A stretch of DNA of 64,000 bases from Rhynochetos jubatus (Eukaryota; Chordata; Aves; Eurypygiformes; Rhynochetidae): contig CM050650.1 in NCBI GenBank assembly GCA_027574665.1, positions 98,739,086 to 98,803,085 on the forward strand. The letters are read 5' to 3'. Position 1 is the stretch's first letter, and the number at the start of each line of letters is the position of its first letter. The notes beneath the pieces are model-generated. The model made no database searches, was not told where the DNA came from, and was given only the letters and a program-made list of their open reading frames with translations. This document shows, piece after piece, positions 10,284 to 23,769 of this stretch. The position numbers and the translations under genes are program-made.

Positions 10284-12047
10284 CTGCAGGACGTCACAGA
10301 AAAACCAGCTGTTACTGTGTCGTGTCACAGGAATGCTACAATAATATTTTAAAAAGCCCCAAACAACCCTCCTAGTCCTGGCCTGGATTTTGGTGATTCC
10401 CTTGTATGAAAATCTCCTGGATAAGGAAGTGAAAACTAGCCAAGCAGCATGTAACATCTCCCCTGGAAGATGGGAGATGCTCTGTTCAGTGCATGTACAT
10501 CAGACAGTTGCCACCAAAACTGCACACAGAAAAGAGCTTTCACTCACAAGAGCCCTTGCTTCTGTATTATTACCACTCCTAAGCTATCTCCTGCCCAGGA
10601 TCACTACTACTACTACGTTTGCCCCAACAAGTTTTCACTCCAGCCTCTGACTGAAAAATACCGGTGGGATAACTTTCGCTAGAAGGAGAGAAGCTACTAG
10701 CTCTACACGCTATTAAGAGGGGTGTATGACATCCAGGGCTTTATGAATCATCTCATGGGCAGCAAGATGTACAATCGCAGCCACGAAAAACCAACCCAGA
10801 ACAACCCAGGACAACTGACTGGACGAGGCATGACACATTCTACCAGTGGAAAACATGATGTACAAAAGAAATGACAGGCTGAGGACTGGAAGAGAGCCGG
10901 GCTGCTTCGTGAATAACAGCAACAAGGAGAACCCAGACCCAAATATGCAGCCAAATCCTTTGCTTACATAAAATAGTATTTTTAAAGCAAAGGACCGTTT
11001 CTGGACTTTTTAAAGCACTTGAGTTCCATGCTGGGAGAAGGGAACAAGCCATACTTTGTGCTTTATTTTTCTAATTAAGCTGATATGCCTTCCATGAAAG
11101 TGTGAAATGTAATGTACATTATTAAACTCTACTGGAAATGTAATTGGGTCATTTAAGCGGTTCCATTATACTCAGAGAAGATATTTTCTACTTTAAAATT
11201 ATTAGATCAGATAAAACCAATAAACAGAAAATCTGATTTTGTAAAATCTTGGTCTTCTTTCCAACAAACATATGATTCAGCCTGTCAGTTCATAGAGGTG
11301 AAGTAATCTTACAGAGCTGCAAACTCATGAAATCCCAGATGTGACAGCATGATTTGCAATTTACTTGGCCTCAATCAGTCAGAAGCAAATCTAATGCCTC
11401 ATCTAGATGCTGTCAGAAAGGTAACTCGGAGCTAGGAAAGGAGAATTATGCGGAGCTATTATGCCAAAGTGAGAAAATCTGGCTGCAGTGCCCTGAGAAG
11501 CAATGTCAACTCGTTTGCAGAAGCCCAGCTCACCACTACTCACCACATCTCTGCTATGCCTCAGAAGAACTGGCTTTTCACATAGGGGTGAACTCGTTAA
11601 TTTGCAAGAGACAGCTACGCACTCGTCAACATGTTTACCGATACGATGAGGCAAGCGGCGTAAGAAATCGCCATTAAATAGACATATTAAATCATGCTTT
11701 TGTGCAGAAAGTGTTGAGCGTGATAGCAGTAGGTTTATTAAGTACTGCCCTGTGGAAGAAAGGAGACTGTGCTTGCAGGAATTCACATTAATTTTCTTTA
11801 AAATAAGTAATAAAGACTAGGAAACATCCATCCCCTGTAAATTCTGGAGAGGAAGCAGCCTGAATATTTATGCCTGGCATGAACCACTGGAGGCCTCATC
11901 CTGCCACCGAACCATGCTGTGTGGATCTTTGTATCACAGACAAGGGTCATTCAAATTAATGAACATATCGGCAAAGCAAAAGCCAAAGGAAGAAAGGTTT
12001 CAGCACTGACCTCGCTAGGGATAAGTGAGGTCCAAATTGAAATGGCA
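10284..12047. other. BEND6 upstream sequence or 5'UTR intron, left part
   Basis: No gene recognised. It is most likely the 3' part of an intron in the BEND6 5'UTR, because the coding ATG is not in a CpG-rich promoter. A short CTA-type trinucleotide run is present near 10600-10620. Confidence 0.45.
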
Positions 12048-12673
12048 TGTTGTCAGGGTTTAGCCTCAGCCAGCAACCAAGCACCACACAGCCGCTCGCT
12101 CACCTCCCCCATCCCTCCCCCGGTAGGATGGGGGCAAGAATTGGAGGAAAAAGATGAAGAGAACTTGTGGGTTGAGATAAGAACAGTTTAATAATTGAAA
12201 GGAAGTGAAATAAAATAATTATACTAATATGTAATTAAAATACTACTACTGATAATAATATGTAATAAAGCAACAAAAAAAAAAAAACGGAAGGAAAACA
12301 AAATGACGCAACTGCTCGCCACTGGCCTACTGATGCTCAACCAGCAGCGATTGCCCCTCCCAGCCAAATCCCCCAACTTATATACCAAACATGACGTTTG
12401 ATGGCATGAAATACCCCTTTGGTCAGTCTGGGTCAGCTGTCCGGGCTGTGTCCCAGCTCCTTGTAGAAGAAGCAGCTGGGAACACAGGTGCAGGATCAGA
12501 AACTGGAAAAGTCCTTGACTTGGTATAAACATTGCTTAGCAACAACTAAAACCACCAGTGTTATCAATATTCTTCTCAGCACACATCCAAAGCATAGCCT
12601 TGCACAAATCCAAACCACAGTCTCACACTAGCTACTGTGAAGAAAATTAACTCTATCCCAACGAAAACCAGCA
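12048..12673 (-). mobile_element. Solo LTR of an avian ERVL-type endogenous retrovirus
   Basis: On the minus strand the element starts TGCTGGTTTTCGTTGGGATA and ends AACCCTGACAACA, so it has TG...CA ends. Internal order: GAGTTAATTTTCTTCACAG near the start, a TATATAAG box (about 12377-12386), an ATTAAA poly(A) signal (12187-12192), then TTCTTATCTCAACCC. It matches the common bird ERVL LTR as I remember it. No internal viral genes flank it, so it is a solo LTR left by recombination. I found no clear target-site duplication. Confidence 0.82.
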
Positions 12674-13908
12674 GACGTTTGTCAGATCAACAACTCACCA
12701 GATGTAAACCAGCCGGTGCACAGAATTCACGCTGGGCATCAGTATAGCTCCTCCTTTGTCAAGCTGCTTTGGAGCATATACCCCAAGCCAGTTTAACATT
12801 CCTCATCCGGCACAAAGATGTTAACTTCTGCCTCTGATCAGCCCAGCACTGCAATCCTCATCACTCAGTTTGATTCGCACGTGAAGCCCTTTGAGCTTTC
12901 CCCTCCCGGGCCCTTGGCAGCCGCGAGCTACTTCGTCGCCCTCCCCAAAGCCCACGCAAGCTCGGCAGAACTGAGCGCGGCGGGAGCTGCCACTGTGCTG
13001 CCTAACAGCTGATGGACTGACTTCTCTGTTTTTTGTAATGTTTCCCTGTAGTCCTCTAACAGTTCGTGTGTTGTCTCTCATTTTGTATTGAGACAAATAC
13101 TCTCTGAGCCACGGGACACGCGTGTGGTCAGTGCTCGGGTCGGCTTAGCAAGCCAGCCCGGGGTTCCCAGGGACACACTGAACGCCCAGGCGCGTTCCCC
13201 CCGGCACTGGGGCTACGCACACACGCACTGTGCTAACCGAGCCCATCGGTACCAAGTCCGACAGCTTTTGGAAGGGATCAGACTTGTGTACGTGTTACAC
13301 AGCTTGATGAAGTCGACGGGCGTGTGGGCTTCGGGATGTTCGGAGAGCCCACAACAGCAGCCTGGTGCCACTGGCACGCACCGGGAAGGCTACAGCCAGT
13401 AAAATCCCTCGCAGTTGTTACACCAGACACGCTCCTGGATCCATGAAAATCCATCCTGCCACTCAAAGCTAGGGAGAGTTTTCACCGTGGTCATGGCAGG
13501 ACTCGGAGCTCAGCAATTTGTCTGCATTATCTATAAAGCTCTTTTGAGCGGTGCAGATTCTTGCCTGTGGTGGGAGGGTGTACTAGTAAACAGCTACACT
13601 GCTTTCACCATGAGTCTTAACAGCTGCCGAGTCAAAATATAAGCTCCCTAGGATGCTGAGAGAAAGAAGGAATGGATTTCACAAATAGTCATGGGAGGAG
13701 GGATGGGGTCGATCCACTCCTTCAGCTGCCAGCAGGAGTCCGCAAGCCTCCCGGCAGCTCTGCGAGGCTTATGCTCGGCCCTGTTGCTCCTGCTGCTTTT
13801 GAAGGGGCCAAGGCAGGAGGAAAGCAGCTGGGGGGCAGCAACGTCCAGCCCCCAGCCCCTCGCCTCTGCTGCGGCCTTGCTGGGCATCCGCTCAACTGCC
13901 CACGTTAG
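12674..13908. other. Gene-free stretch with a small CpG-enriched patch
   Basis: 12870-13400 is GC-rich with many CpGs (for example around 12905-12980 and 13090-13250), unlike its AT-rich surroundings. It could be a minor promoter or enhancer of BEND6, 2.6-3.1 kb upstream of the first coding exon. No exon was recognised. Confidence 0.35.
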
Positions 13909-13999
13909 CGGAAGGTGTCCGTGCCCGTGGCAGGGGGGTTGGAACTAGATGATCTTTAAGGTCCCTTCCAACCCAAACCATTCTGTGATTCTGTGATTA
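13909..13999 (+). repeat. CR1 LINE, short 3' tail
   Basis: GAAGGTGTCCGTGCCCGTGG, then GGTTGGAACTAGATGATC, GGTCCCTTCCAACCCAAACC and ATTCTGTGATTCTGTGATT. Only the final 90 or so bases are present. Confidence 0.92.
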
Positions 14000-16332
14000 C
14001 AGATGAAATGATGCAATGATTATGTTGCCAAATAAAGGGAACAGAGTGCAATAGTTGATGGTGTTTTTCTGTTACGGAGCTATGGCTTCAGCTCCTGCAG
14101 TAGACATGAATCAAACTGTGTCTTTTCACAGAATTTATTGTGACAATCCATGGGCCCTGGGGATAACACCAAACTGTCTGCTGGCATCATCTCTAGCCAG
14201 TGATTACAGGGAATGGAAAGGTAGAACAAAATGTCTCTAATGAGGAAAAGGAACAGTAGAACACTCACTTCCTGGAAGAGAAGTCCTGCATTGTTTTCTC
14301 ACCCTGTTCTCCCACTGGAGTCAATGTGAACCTTGTCTGAGTCAGGACTTCTGCAGATGGTTCCCTCTAAAATGTTTTACTTGCCAAAACAGATCAAAGG
14401 CAAAAATATACTGTATCATCAAGAAAAATAAATAATCTTGGGGAGTGGGATTAATCTTACCAAACTTCTGCTGCCATAAAAATGAGCGGCTGTCTAGCCA
14501 CGTTTGGCTCGGTGCCCACTGGAGGGGAGAGGTGACTCACCTCGCCCTAAGACACGTATCTGAAAGACAGCAGATGACTTACTGTCTGGGAGAGCCTATT
14601 TCTCTTCACTGACTATTCAGTGACTATACAGAGTAGGTATGTCTCCTTATAGAAGCTGGTTTGGTCCAACCCATCCGCTATTAGTATTTTTTAATAGATT
14701 TGGAATAGTTGGAAAGATTCAAGTAGACCCTCTGTTACAGGGAGCCAAAAGAATGGGGTATGAAGTCTGTTAGTGTTCTGGTTCTCTCTTTTAAATCTTT
14801 CTAACACAGTTCTGCGAGTCATCAAGTATGATTCCTGACACCGAGTGCTTTGTTCAGTGGTTTAATTGGAAGGTACATAATTGTTCACAGACATTACCCT
14901 GTGTGCAGCTACTAACCACAGACACAGAATTACATGACCTTCGAAAGCCACTTACGTTTTGCAAGCTACTTTATTCTGCTATATTCTCCATTTGAAAACA
15001 CTAGTTACTTATTTGAGAGGTACCGAAATTCAAATTTATGATTTACCACTGTTCTAAGACACAAATCTGTCTTTACTTTTTCTAAAAGCAGGTAATTTGT
15101 AGCAGTGGGGGTTGAAAAAAAGGAAGGAGCTATTTGATTTTAAAGCTCTGCAGAGGAAACATTAATTGCACTCTTAATTTTTACAAACACATTAACACCT
15201 CACATTCTGCACAGATGCTACAAATTTACACACAGAATGTCGTTACTAGGCAACCCAAAAAGCCAGAACAACAACCAAAAAAAAAACCAAACCAAACCCA
15301 CAAAGTCTTGTAAAAGACATATCTCACCCTTTGACTGACATAGTCTGTTCCATTCAGCCGGAGAGTTTGGCAGATGGCATGCTGAGATCATTATTTCTCT
15401 TTCCTTTCAGTGAACGCAGTGTAAAGTATTACAAATTGACAACATGAGATTGTAGGCCCACTCAATGGGGCTGGTTCTGCTGGCTTAAAACAGGGCTTTG
15501 CCACTGGTTTCGAGCCCAACAACAAACTGTACCACAAACGTGCAACACAGATCCATAACAAAGTACTGACATTTTATATTATCTACCCTCTAAGTTCAGC
15601 CTTTGATAATCCCAGGAAAAAAAACCCAACACACAAACAAAAAAACCACCACCAACCGAAGGAAAAAACCATCAAAAATGCCAACCTTTACTGGGCTAGA
15701 AATGTACCTACCTCACTCAAAACTCTTTATTTCAGCATGAGCGGTAGTCACAGATTTGGTGTGTTACTACGACTGTGGCATTTTACACCGAACTTGTTAG
15801 GATATTAAATATTTGTGTAAAGCTCTTGGGCTGCACTAAAGTCTCAAAATGCCCGGTTCTCTGTAGCAAGCGTAGGATGGAAAACATGATCATATTTAAA
15901 ATATGTCATATACCCTGTCGTGGGTTCTAATCTTATTCTCCGGAAACCAGTGTATGGTTTACTAATGATTTCAGTGGAAACAGGCACTGTCAGAACAATG
16001 CAGAAGTGTTGTTGCTGCTCAGAGGATTTACAGTGTGGTATCTTAGTCATTTTATGGGCAAATATGACTTAAAAGCACAAATCTGCTGCTCTCAGCTGAG
16101 AAATACCGTGCCAATTTTCCAGAATCATCCGTATCGCTGTGTTCCAGATTTTTCTGGAAATCTGGGGGAGCATCTATCAGAACATTACTGCCACTTTCAA
16201 AACTATAAATGCACAGAAATGATCCCACTTGTCTTCCACAAGAAAGATAAAAATACAAGATTTTTATTAACAATATCCAACAGCTCACTCCCTGACAGTA
16301 GATCGCTATCCTGGTGTGACTAGCTATGGAAT
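14000..16332. other. Gene-free stretch
   Basis: AT-rich. Short A/C-rich runs of the AAACC type occur at about 15270-15300 and 15615-15660. No exon, RNA gene or assignable repeat was seen. Confidence 0.45.
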
Positions 16333-16728
16333 AATCATAGAATGGTTTGGGTTGGAAAGGACCTTAAAGATCATCTAGTTCCAACCCCCCTACCATGGGC
16401 AGGGACACTCTCCACTAGACCAGGTTGCTCCAAGCCTCATCCAGCCTGGCCTTGAACACTCCGAGGGATGGGGCATCCACAGCTTCTCTGGGCAACCTGT
16501 CCCAGTGCCTCACCACCCTCTCCAGGAAGAATTTCTTTCTGATATCCAATCTAAATCTCCCCACTTTCAATTTAAACCCGTTACCCCTTGTTCTGTCACT
16601 ACAGGCCCCTGTAAAAAGCCCCCCCTCCCCCCCGCTTCCTTGTGGCCCCTTCAGGTACTGGAAGGTGCTATAAGGTCTCCCCGGAGCCTTCTCTTCTCCA
16701 GGCTGAACAAGCCCAACTCTCTCGACCT
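16333..16728 (-). repeat. CR1 LINE, 3' fragment
   Basis: The reverse complement of the CR1 3' region begins AATCATAGAATGGTTTGGGT on the plus strand and runs to the GGCTGAACAAGCCCAACTCT region. It includes a C-rich expansion near 16619-16640. Confidence 0.94.
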
Positions 16729-18969
16729 TAATCTGATATACTTTTCTAAGAAGTGATGCTATTCATGATAAAACAACATTTTCTGGCCTTATTTATGCCG
16801 ACCGTCTTGTTGACTTCAAAGCCTCAGCAGCATTTACAACCCACAGGATTAATAAACAGGATTGGGTCCATACCTTGTCCCACATGCTAAAATCCATTTG
16901 AGTGGCCCAAGGAATTAATGAATCTATTATTTTTCATAGTAGTTCCCTCCATACTGTGAGTTTCAGCAACCTAGAAGTTCTAGAAAATAACATTAATACC
17001 TAAATACACCAAAGGACTGTGGCTTAAATCAAAAGCTTGAAGAAGTTTATTGGAAAAGCTCAGATTGTTGCATCAAACCGTTAGTTTCATTTGTACTACC
17101 AAGTGATAGGAAAGGATGAACAAGGAATTTATTAAGTAGGCTATTTAGTATGTCTAGTAGCACTAAACTTTTGTTCTAACTAATAGTTTACTCCACTAAC
17201 AGTGAAACATGGTGTTTGTTTAAATAAATTCCACGATAGCAACCTGGTATTACTGGGCTTTCAGGACAGGACTCAGTTCTAGATTGAGATGCTTACACTG
17301 AGGTGCCAGCGAAGCACCAGGTCTCTAAGTTATCACGGTAATCACTGGAGATGTAGGGATCAATTTGGCTTTCTAAATGTAGGTGTCTAGTGTCAGCATC
17401 CTCTGGTATTCTGCTTGGCCGTCAGCTGCTGCTCCAGAAGCGCAAATCTCCCACGCATCTTTTATCCCAACTGCCGTCCCTTTGGACACGTCTCAGCCTT
17501 GAGCACATCCAACAGTCAGAGTCAAGCCCCTGCTGAACACAATTAAAGCTCCCTGGAGATCAATTCAGTTTATTTCAAATGCTCCAGGGCTCAGTTCAGT
17601 TGCCTGAAAATAAATGCACGGTGCAATCTCAGATACCGTAAATTATCATGCCTGGCCTCCAACTGCCTCTTCTGAGGGGCCCTTATCTCACACAGGGCTC
17701 TACCTCCTCTTCCAGGCCCTTCAGGATGGTTACTAACTCCAGGCACCTCAAATGGCACTGAACACATAAATTTAGGGAAGCAGATTGCTCTCTGGGCACC
17801 AGCGGCTGAACTGAGTTTAAATAGGAGCTTAGATACCTCACACGCCCATAAACCACATAGATTTATTTATCTGTATTTCAATCCCACACTCAGAGAAAGA
17901 TCTCCGTAAAGATAACAAGATGCTAATTAACAAGATCCAGGAAGTTATCTTAATTCTACATCACAGATTAGTATATTAAATAGTTATTTCACAGCTGACA
18001 GATGGAAAACTAATACCCATTTTGATTTGCTTATTCCCAAATGCCATGCTCAACGAAATGTATTAATATACAGACCAACAGAAGTCAGTCTATGTATTGA
18101 ACTGGATGAGGCACATAAGTTACAGGAATTTGAATAGTCACATGAAAGCTCTTTCTACGCAGGTTAATATACCCAAACTCTCAGAAGCAGTAAGTAACCT
18201 GGGAGGAGAAACAAGTCAGCATGGCTCTCTAGAGTCTAACACGTGGCTGTACTCATTCTGATCTGGCTTGGGTAATTCAACACGACTCATCTTAACCACT
18301 CCCAAATTATAAAGTTTAGAGGTCAGTGATGTATTCACTTATTTTAGGGAAAGTTTGGCTGCACTGAAACCTGTGTTGAGGTGCACTTGCTCTATGTGAC
18401 ACCCCAAGCAGTCAAACACCCTTTCCCTAGAAGGCTGAAAAAATATCTGACATACTTTCCAAATATAACCAATGTACTTTCAAATCGGACTTGTTGAAAC
18501 AAACCCACTGATAACCTGATATGAGAGTTGTAAGAGCAGACATCTTACTCTTTTTATAAGGTGGCAACAGCTATCTTACATCTTTCGGTAGGCCGTGCTG
18601 TCCCAAAGCATTACTATCCGTGACATTTTCCCTTCAGCTCTAAGAGCACAGAAGTGAATTACCAGCTAGGAAATTCCAGGCTTAAGCTCTGGTCAGTACT
18701 AAATAATCTAGTGGCATCTTAACTATCTCTCCTCGTATGTGTTTACTGACTGTCATATGTGAGTGACGATAAGATCAGAAGTCATGCCTGGATAATCCTC
18801 AAAGCACCTGCTCTTTTACTCCGAAGCTGTTCCTCGATTGCTCTGGCTTTGTGGCATGTTGGTAGGAAGGAACAAACTTGATGATCTCCAGTTGAAACAA
18901 AATAAATCTGCAGTACTATTAAAGGTCATGAGCTAGAGCAACAGACATATACCTTGTTCTCTGGCTTCA
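16729..18969. other. Gene-free stretch
   Basis: Unique sequence of ordinary composition. No exon, RNA gene or assignable repeat was seen. Confidence 0.45.
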
Positions 18970-19258
18970 GGGAATATTACTGTACACTGTCCAGCGACAG
19001 GACGAGGGGCAGTGGCCATCAACTGGAAAACAGAAGGTTCAACCTGAACGTGAGGAAACCCTTCTTCCCTGTGAGGGTGCCAGAGCCCTGGGACAGGCTG
19101 CCCAGAGAGGGGGGGAGTCTCCTTCCCTGGAGACTTTCCAAAGCCGCCTGGCCTTGTTCCTGTGTGATCTGCTCTAGGGGATCCTGCTCTCGCAGGGGGG
19201 TTGGACTAGATGATCTCTAGAGGTCCCTTCCAACACCTAACACTCTGTGAACCTGTAA
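18970..19258 (+). repeat. CR1 LINE, 3' fragment of a second subfamily
   Basis: Contains GTGGCCATCAACTGGAAAAC, CCCTTCTTCCCTGTGAGGGT, TCCCTGGAGACTTTCCAAAG and the tail CTAACACTCTGTGAACCTGT. It is clearly the same subfamily as the copy at 37466-37833 and different from the ATTCTGTGATTCTGTGAT-tailed copies. Confidence 0.92.
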
Positions 19259-21562
19259 CTAAGGGTAGTTCTGCATTCACTTAGGAGAATTGACAGGAAG
19301 GCATCCTTGCAAGGATAACAACCTCAAGCCTTATTAGAGCTGGTTTTTCAATCCCTCCGGTAAAATTAAATGTCTTTTTAGTGTATGCAATTCAAAGTAA
19401 CTTTATAAATTAATATAAGAGCTAAACAACCAGTGTTGCATGTTGGTCTGAAACAATCCTTAAGCAACTTCCAATTATATACATCAACCACTAATGAAGT
19501 GCAGTTCCCTCTGGGATGCAAGGCCACATTCAGATTGACAGCTGCTACATTAAACACTGCCAAAAATGAATGCAGAGCAAATTTTAACCAAGGACAAAGG
19601 GGCATATCACTGCTGTAATAAAAAATAAGCCATAGGAGCTTTAGCAGTGTATTTCGATCTAGGCTCAAGATCAGCCTCTCTGACTGCAAAGTCAATTTAT
19701 GCCCACAAAATTCCTGCCAGCATTTTTCCAGCAACACAATAAGCCAAGCAGTGCACAACTGCATGGCTCATACTCCATTCAATTTATATCCAGTCTAATA
19801 AACAGAGGGAATCAAAACATGCAAGTTCTGTGAGTTGGTGACCCTACAGAATAAGGACAACCTACCTATACAAGACAGGCAGAATTTGACTTTACGCGGT
19901 CATCTAAGACACCTGCAGATGGTATAATGTTCCAGTCATGGAGGGGCTCTGCTCGGCAGCACTGGAAGCACACGGTTCGGTCTTGGGTTAATCAAACCAC
20001 CTTTACAGTTTAGCTTATCTTTTCAAAGGATCTGAAATAATAATACATATTTGCCTAATTCCAAGGATACTGTGAGAATTAACTGATGCTAGTGTGCCTT
20101 CCGCACTGCATGGAGCTAACGATTTAACAAGTTCTGCAGAAAAAAGGGTTTGCAATAACCTTGCTGAATTTAAAACATATAAATTCACATAACAGATACT
20201 TCTTTTGGACATGTGATGCCTGTATCAGGCTGGGAATTCTTGTTCTTTCAGCTGAAGAATGTCTTTTATAAGGTTTAATCATCTACCAGAAACTCCCACA
20301 TCATCTCATACATCATGCTTAAACTGCCAGAAAGCACGCTGAGGACAGCATGTAACCCGTGAAGTAGAATATTGAGAGGGAAAGCCAACTATTTCATTGA
20401 ACGAAGCTGATAATACTCAGATATTTTCTGTACTTACTTTGCTTGCTTCTACGGTTTTTACTGTATTTATTTTGGTTCTTCTTTGATTAGAAAAAACCCC
20501 CAAATATTTTGTTAAGAAGTATTAGATGATTAGAGAACACTTCTAACCAGTTAAGTAGTCATTTCAGCAGAATATTTTACTTAATTATAATTAATTAGTA
20601 CAAACACAGTCCTTAAAGCATACCAGAGAAAGGAAGTAAGAGTGAAAGGGTAAGATCACCCTTTCACTTACTCTGCAGCTCCTCTGAAATCATATCTTGT
20701 ATCATCTCGTATTCTTATGTCCTCGTCACCAGATCCAGCACGTGACCTTTTCCTTTCGGCTCACTGACACAGGGAGTCCTACAACTGCAAACTGAGGTGC
20801 ACAAGGCCTGAATCTGGAGGAGCGGGGAGATGCCGTCTCAGAGCTGTTGAGTGCCCTTGGGTCCCGCAGCTCACACTGGGGGAGGTCAGCAGATCCCTGC
20901 AGGTGTGGTTTCTCCACTCAAAACACCATCATATTTGCTTTTTGTAATTTTTTTTTTCTCCTTTCAGCCTAACCCATGGTACTCAGCTAGGATTTTTAGT
21001 TTCTTTTTAAAAGAGTTGCTGAACGCCACGTAAATTATCAAGGAATATGCACTAGTCCATAGACTGTACTGCAATTCTGTGTACAGGGCAAGAGTAAGGG
21101 AAGAAACGATCTCTGCCTTCAGCCCTGCAGGGCAAGATGGCTAAGTCAGAACAGGTTATCACGACAGCCTGGCTGAAAGAGTATTTTAGGTCAATGCTGC
21201 CTTGCTTCCCAGCAGGAAGGCTGCTGTTGCTACAACACATTCCCTGCTCAACTCCTCTGCTAAACTGCAGAAGCTGGACATGACTTCCGTGCTGTTCCCT
21301 TCCCTCACGCAACTTGGGAAGACAGGGAGACTGCATTCAAGAGTGACTGCAACCCTAGAAACATCTTCCTCCCCTGTCCTGTCCCTTTGAACTGCAAACG
21401 TTTGCTGGTCGCCTCTGTTCTGCGCAGCCTCTGAAGCAGAACTGTCCTTTCTCGTCCCTCTGCCCCAAGCACTTATCACCATCTCCTCCCCCAGCGCTGC
21501 TCAAGCAAAATGCTGCTTCCAGACCTCCTGCCAAAAACCTCCTGCAGCTATGCCTGTGACTC
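19259..21562. other. Gene-free stretch with a compact hairpin
   Basis: Unique sequence, ordinary composition. It includes the inverted repeat at 20635-20672 (separate entry). No exon was recognised. Confidence 0.45.
20635..20672. repeat. Near-perfect short inverted repeat (hairpin)
   Basis: The left arm AGTAAGAGTGAAAGGGT (20635-20651) pairs with the right arm ACCCTTTCACTTACT (20658-20672). There is only a two-base bulge (AG), and the loop AAGATC is six bases. This gives a 15-bp stem. The stem is too short for an ordinary miRNA precursor. Confidence 0.85.
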
Positions 21563-21795
21563 TGATATCAGGATAGATAACAGGAAGAAATTCTTCCCAG
21601 AGAGGGTGGTGAGGCACTGGCACAGGTTGCCCAGAGAAGCTGTGGCTGCCCCATCCCTGGGAGTGTTCAAGGCCAGGCTGGATGAGGCTTTGAGCAACCT
21701 GGTGTAGTGGAGGGTGTCCCTGCCCATGGCAGGGGGGCTGGAACTAGATGACCTTTAAGGTCCCTTCCAACCCATTCCGTTCCATGATTCTATGA
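21563..21795 (+). repeat. CR1 LINE, 3' fragment
   Basis: GGAAGAAATTCTTCCCAGAG through GGAGTGTTCAAGGCCAGGCT to a tail ending TTCCATGATTCTATGA. Confidence 0.93.
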
Positions 21796-23769
21796 CTGTC
21801 TCTGCTCAGTTTCCCTGTGATTGCCGTAAAAACAAGCATCTGCAGGACGCTACCTCCCACCTTCTCGCATCTCCGTGAAAGCGCGGCCATATCGCACGCA
21901 CTCTGAACCAGCGGCAGGACCCCTTACCCGCTTCAGGGCTGAAGGCTGCCATCTTGGCTCATAAAACCCTTTTGGACTTGCCACAGCCCATCAGCCACTG
22001 GGCTCCCTCGTCTGACCTGCCTTGCCACTCCACACACTCTCCTCACGCTCAGACTCGAGACTTCGCTACCTTCTCTTACCTCCTCTTCTCCGAAATAGCT
22101 TCACCTCCGGGATTCTCCTTCAGGGGTCAAATCTCAGCTGAGAGGCTTTGTTTTAACCTTCCCTCTTCATTCCTTTTCTCTTCTCTGTTGATCATCCTTA
22201 AGATTTATGAAAAGTTCCCTGAAAAACATTCTGTAACAAAAGCTTAGATTAAAAAAGCTATACATATAAACCCTCCTAATTTCTCTTTATTACTATCTCG
22301 TGGGGACAAAAGAACCCCACAACCTACCCACATATAGTTTGCTAATTTTCAGTCAGCAACTTAAACTTGATTCACCGTGGCCGTAGTATTTCACCCACGC
22401 TACCGAACCCCACGGTGTTTAACAAGCGCAGGGCAGTAAGGAACGTAAAGAAAGGCACCGCGGCAGTTTGATATACGTGCGAGACAGTTGGCTCAGGAGC
22501 CTGGAGCGGTCGTTCTCTGAAAAATCAGGCGCGTCAGCATTTCTTGTGCTAAACCGTACGCTCTTTCGCAGTTGGGAAAAAATAATTAAGCAGTTGTCGT
22601 GAAATGTATTCGAGAGTTTTGGCAAAATATTATCCTCGAGACACCGATGAGCTCCAAGTCTTAGAAGGAAAAAGCTATAAACCTTAAACTAACAAGCTAA
22701 CGTTAGGGATTTGTCCGTCAAACGTTTTCTGTGCCCTGCTACCCAAGAACAAGGTGAAAATAGCTCTTCCCTCTCCCTTCTCTGCAATTTACCGTGCAGT
22801 CACTGCCGTGCTACATCTCCTCTACCATCCCATTCGGAAACAATAAATCAGTGCAGGGCTAAAGACGGGGAAAAGTTTCCTGCTCCCGCAATAGGCTGCG
22901 GCGAAGCGCTGCAGCGGGGCGGCGGGATCACGCGGATTTGCTCCATGTTACAGCGAGGTAACACGAACCCTTTGAATAATCTCCAGGTAATCTGCATTAA
23001 AAGCATTTTACTGCAGCGTACTGCGGTATCAGGGAAGATTTCAGTATCGCACCACGTGATGCGCCACAGCCTTGAAATCAAGGGCTGCGATGTAGCAACT
23101 TCCCACCCTACAAAGTAATACCGCAGGCTGTTTTGGCTCGCCGTGCTGGCGTATGGCACGAAACGATGCAAGATTCCCGGGATAAAATATTACAGGCCTA
23201 GAAGCCAACGTATATTTTTCCCTTTCTTCCCTCGGCATCCCCCAAGCTGGTATCAAGAGAACCCTTCAATGAGAACGGATTTCCCCAACGTTAAGGGTAC
23301 AGGGAAGCGTCACAGTATTACTAGCTCAGTGATACATGAATTTTACTATTCTAGAGGTCGTTTTTCCTGTTCCTATTTACGCTACCGTGGGTAGTTCCCC
23401 TCTCTGTCCTTCCAGCGTGGGCATTTTGTGGTTTCATTTCAATCCGCACACAACCTTTCCTACGTAGCTTTACGGCAGTCGCGTAAAGCGGTGACGCTTC
23501 AATGTCATTCCAACGCGCGCAGGAGATTTTCATCATTTCTATAAAGTTTGGGAATCGTTCCTCTCGTTTAGGCGCTCACATGGAAGACGCATGGCAAGAG
23601 TAGGGATTCCAGCACGAATTCACCCCGACTTTTCCCCCAGTAACACAGGCAAACACAGTACGGCAGATATTACCCGGCGTGATGGGGGTTTTTTTGGTGT
23701 TCACGAGCGTGAGAGAGAGTTTAAAACTGCGTTTTCAAAGCCCTCTGAAGCAGCCTTGGACAGTATGGT
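21796..23769. other. Gene-free stretch leading into the CpG island
   Basis: 21930-22190 is C/T-rich on the plus strand. From about 22380 on, CpGs become more frequent (for example 22890-22940), marking the shoulder of the promoter island. No exon was recognised. Confidence 0.4.
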
